The notes below the pieces were generated by a model. The model did no database searches. It was not told where the DNA came from and was given only the letters and a program-made list of their open reading frames with translations. DNA of 21,775 nucleotides from Chloroflexota bacterium (GTDB taxonomy: Bacteria > Chloroflexota > Limnocylindria > Limnocylindrales > CSP1-4), in NCBI GenBank assembly GCA_021812735.1, contig JAKAMV010000056.1, positions 1 to 21,775 of the forward strand. Reading direction: 5' to 3'. Position numbers and translations under genes: made by a program. This document shows positions 20,743-21,775 of this stretch, in pieces. Every line of letters starts with the position of its first letter. Positions within the stretch are counted from its first letter, which is position 1.

Positions 20743-21775
20743 CCGCCGTCTCCTGCCGGCGCCTGCCTGGCCGCGCGCTCCGCCAGACGCGCCAGCGTCT
20801 TCGGCCCCAGCACGTGGCCGGCGTCGGTCCGGCGCAGGAGCCCGCGGCGGTCGAGGTCCTCGAGGATCACGAGCACGTACCGGCGACTGGTCCCGGTGGC
20901 GTCGCGGAAGGCCGCCGGGGACAGCGGGCCCGCAGCCGCCATCGCCAGGGCCCGGCGGCTCAGCTCCCGGTACGTGGTGGCCGCCCAGGCCAGGTTGTCC
21001 TCGAGCCGGACGATGCGGTTGGCCGCCTCGAGCGCCTTGACGCCCTGCGGCGGGCAGCCGGCAGCTCGTGCGGCGTCGGCGAGCGGGGGCGGGGCCGCGA
21101 CGGCCAGCGCCGCCTCGAGCCGGCCCATCGCGGCGAGCACGTCCGGGGGCAGCCCTGCGGCGCGCGACGGGTCCCGGACCACCTCGCCGTCGCGGGCAAG
21201 CGCGCCGTCCGCGATGCGCGCGGCGACCACGTCCTGGGCGATGGCCTCCGCCGTGGCGCGGTCCAGGGTCACGAGGCGCCGGGCGGTGTTCGCCACTTCC
21301 TGGCGGAGCGCGGACAGCGGCAGCCCAGCCGAATCCGGACGGGCGGCGTGGTGCTCCGCGACCAGGCGGGTGGCCATGGACGCAAGGGCCGCGGCGGTAT
21401 CGGCGGCCAGCGCGCGTCCCTGCGCATCGGCGATGGCACCGTGCAGCTCGAGGCGGGCCGCACCGCTTCTGGGGTCGGCGGCCAGGGCGGCCGCGCGGTC
21501 GGGCGTGAGGCGCCGTCGGGAGACGCCGCGGGGCGGCGTCGGGTCCACGATGACCCCGCCGCCTGCGGCCGAGCCGGGCGAGGGGCGGCGGAGGGCGAAG
21601 CGGTCGGCAGGCGCGGCGGCCACCGGCTCGTCGAGCAGCAGGATCGTGAGCACGCCGCCGTCGGGAAGGTCGATCGCCTCGCGCGGGCCGCGGACCACGA
21701 GTGCGCCGGCCTGGGCCGTGCCGAGGTGGAGGCGCAGCCGATCACGATCCGCCGGCATCGCCGCCGCGCCGTGCC
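20739..21775 (-). CDS. selB: Selenocysteine-specific elongation factor SelB, C-terminal part
   Basis: About 345 residues; the gene enters from the right edge, where the frame is still open (HGAAAMPADRDRLRLHLGTAQ), so the apparent ATG at 21758 is internal. The beginning matches SelB domain III (RLRLHLGTAQAGALVV, DLPDGGVLTILLLDEPVAAAPADRFALRRPSP with its R-x-P ending) and the rest forms the winged-helix domains, the last reading LSPAAFRDATGTSRRYVLVILEDLDRRGLLRR, which in SelB binds the SECIS hairpin of selenoprotein mRNA. The GTPase domain is outside the window. SelB delivers Sec-tRNA to in-frame UGA. It overlaps the mobA-like gene by four bases. Family assignment is strong from the domain order and the last winged helix. 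Confidence 0.88.
   Translation of the reverse strand, partial: HGAAAMPADRDRLRLHLGTAQAGALVVRGPREAIDLPDGGVLTILLLDEPVAAAPADRFALRRPSPGSAAGGGVIVDPTPPRGVSRRRLTPDRAAALAADPRSGAARLELHGAIADAQGRALAADTAAALASMATRLVAEHHAARPDSAGLPLSALRQEVANTARRLVTLDRATAEAIAQDVVAARIADGALARDGEVVRDPSRAAGLPPDVLAAMGRLEAALAVAAPPPLADAARAAGCPPQGVKALEAANRIVRLEDNLAWAATTYRELSRRALAMAAAGPLSPAAFRDATGTSRRYVLVILEDLDRRGLLRRTDAGHVLGPKTLARLAERAARQAPAGDGG

Noticed and set aside
1..21775. CRISPR array or insertion sequence
   Set aside because: The only tandem or spaced repeats have two copies and are short; no transposase-like or Cas-like translation was seen.

Overview
The window is very GC-rich with dense, short-spaced genes, and its gene content points to a Gram-positive-like, high-GC lineage. 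The best guess is Chloroflexota (Limnocylindria/Ellin6529-type) or a deep actinobacterial relative. The reasons are an F420-type LLM oxidoreductase, a G6PDH with an OpcA partner, an LCP-family protein with several N-terminal membrane helices, a double zinc-ribbon protein of the kind common in Chloroflexota, and many starts that look leaderless. The taxonomy is inference; there is no rRNA or tRNA in the window.

Layout. 1-902 (minus): 5' part of an LLM-class flavin oxidoreductase, cut by the window edge, and an S4-domain RNA-binding (HslR-like) protein. 1035-1259 (minus): the C-terminal remnant of an ABC-transporter ATPase. 1483-2945: two toxin-antitoxin modules back to back, Phd/PIN on minus and RHH/PIN on plus, sharing a 66-bp control region. 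3075-7746 (plus): a tightly coupled oxidative pentose-phosphate operon, zwf-opcA-pgl-alpha/beta hydrolase. 7941-9059: citrate synthase. 9187-10836: an LCP-family cell-wall ligase gene split by an in-frame TAG. 11026-15177 (minus): an SbcD/YhaO-like nuclease, a YhaN-like membrane-anchored SMC-type ATPase, and an EamA transporter, all overlapping. 15765-16103 (plus): zinc-ribbon protein. 16190-16912 (minus): S51-family peptidase-like protein. 16913-17516: gene-free, with hairpins and a tandem repeat. 17517-18065 (minus) and 18214-19857 (plus): a divergent metallo-beta-lactamase-fold hydrolase and a YtcJ-like amidohydrolase. 20131-21775 (minus): the C-terminal part of SelB followed by an overlapping MobA-like gene.

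How the genes work together. zwf, opcA and pgl carry out and support the first two steps of the oxidative pentose-phosphate pathway and are translationally coupled. YhaO and YhaN form a nuclease-ATPase pair expected to act in double-strand-break processing. SelB next to MobA suggests a selenocysteine- and molybdopterin-dependent enzyme, such as a formate dehydrogenase, elsewhere in the genome.

The points most worth a second look are the facing TA modules (one toxin appears to have lost a catalytic acid), the amber codon inside the LCP gene, the EamA gene whose first helix lies upstream of any ordinary start codon, and a recurrent -10-like hexamer placed 6-7 nt before start codons. I found no CRISPR array, insertion sequence, phage gene or clearly new multi-gene defence system.
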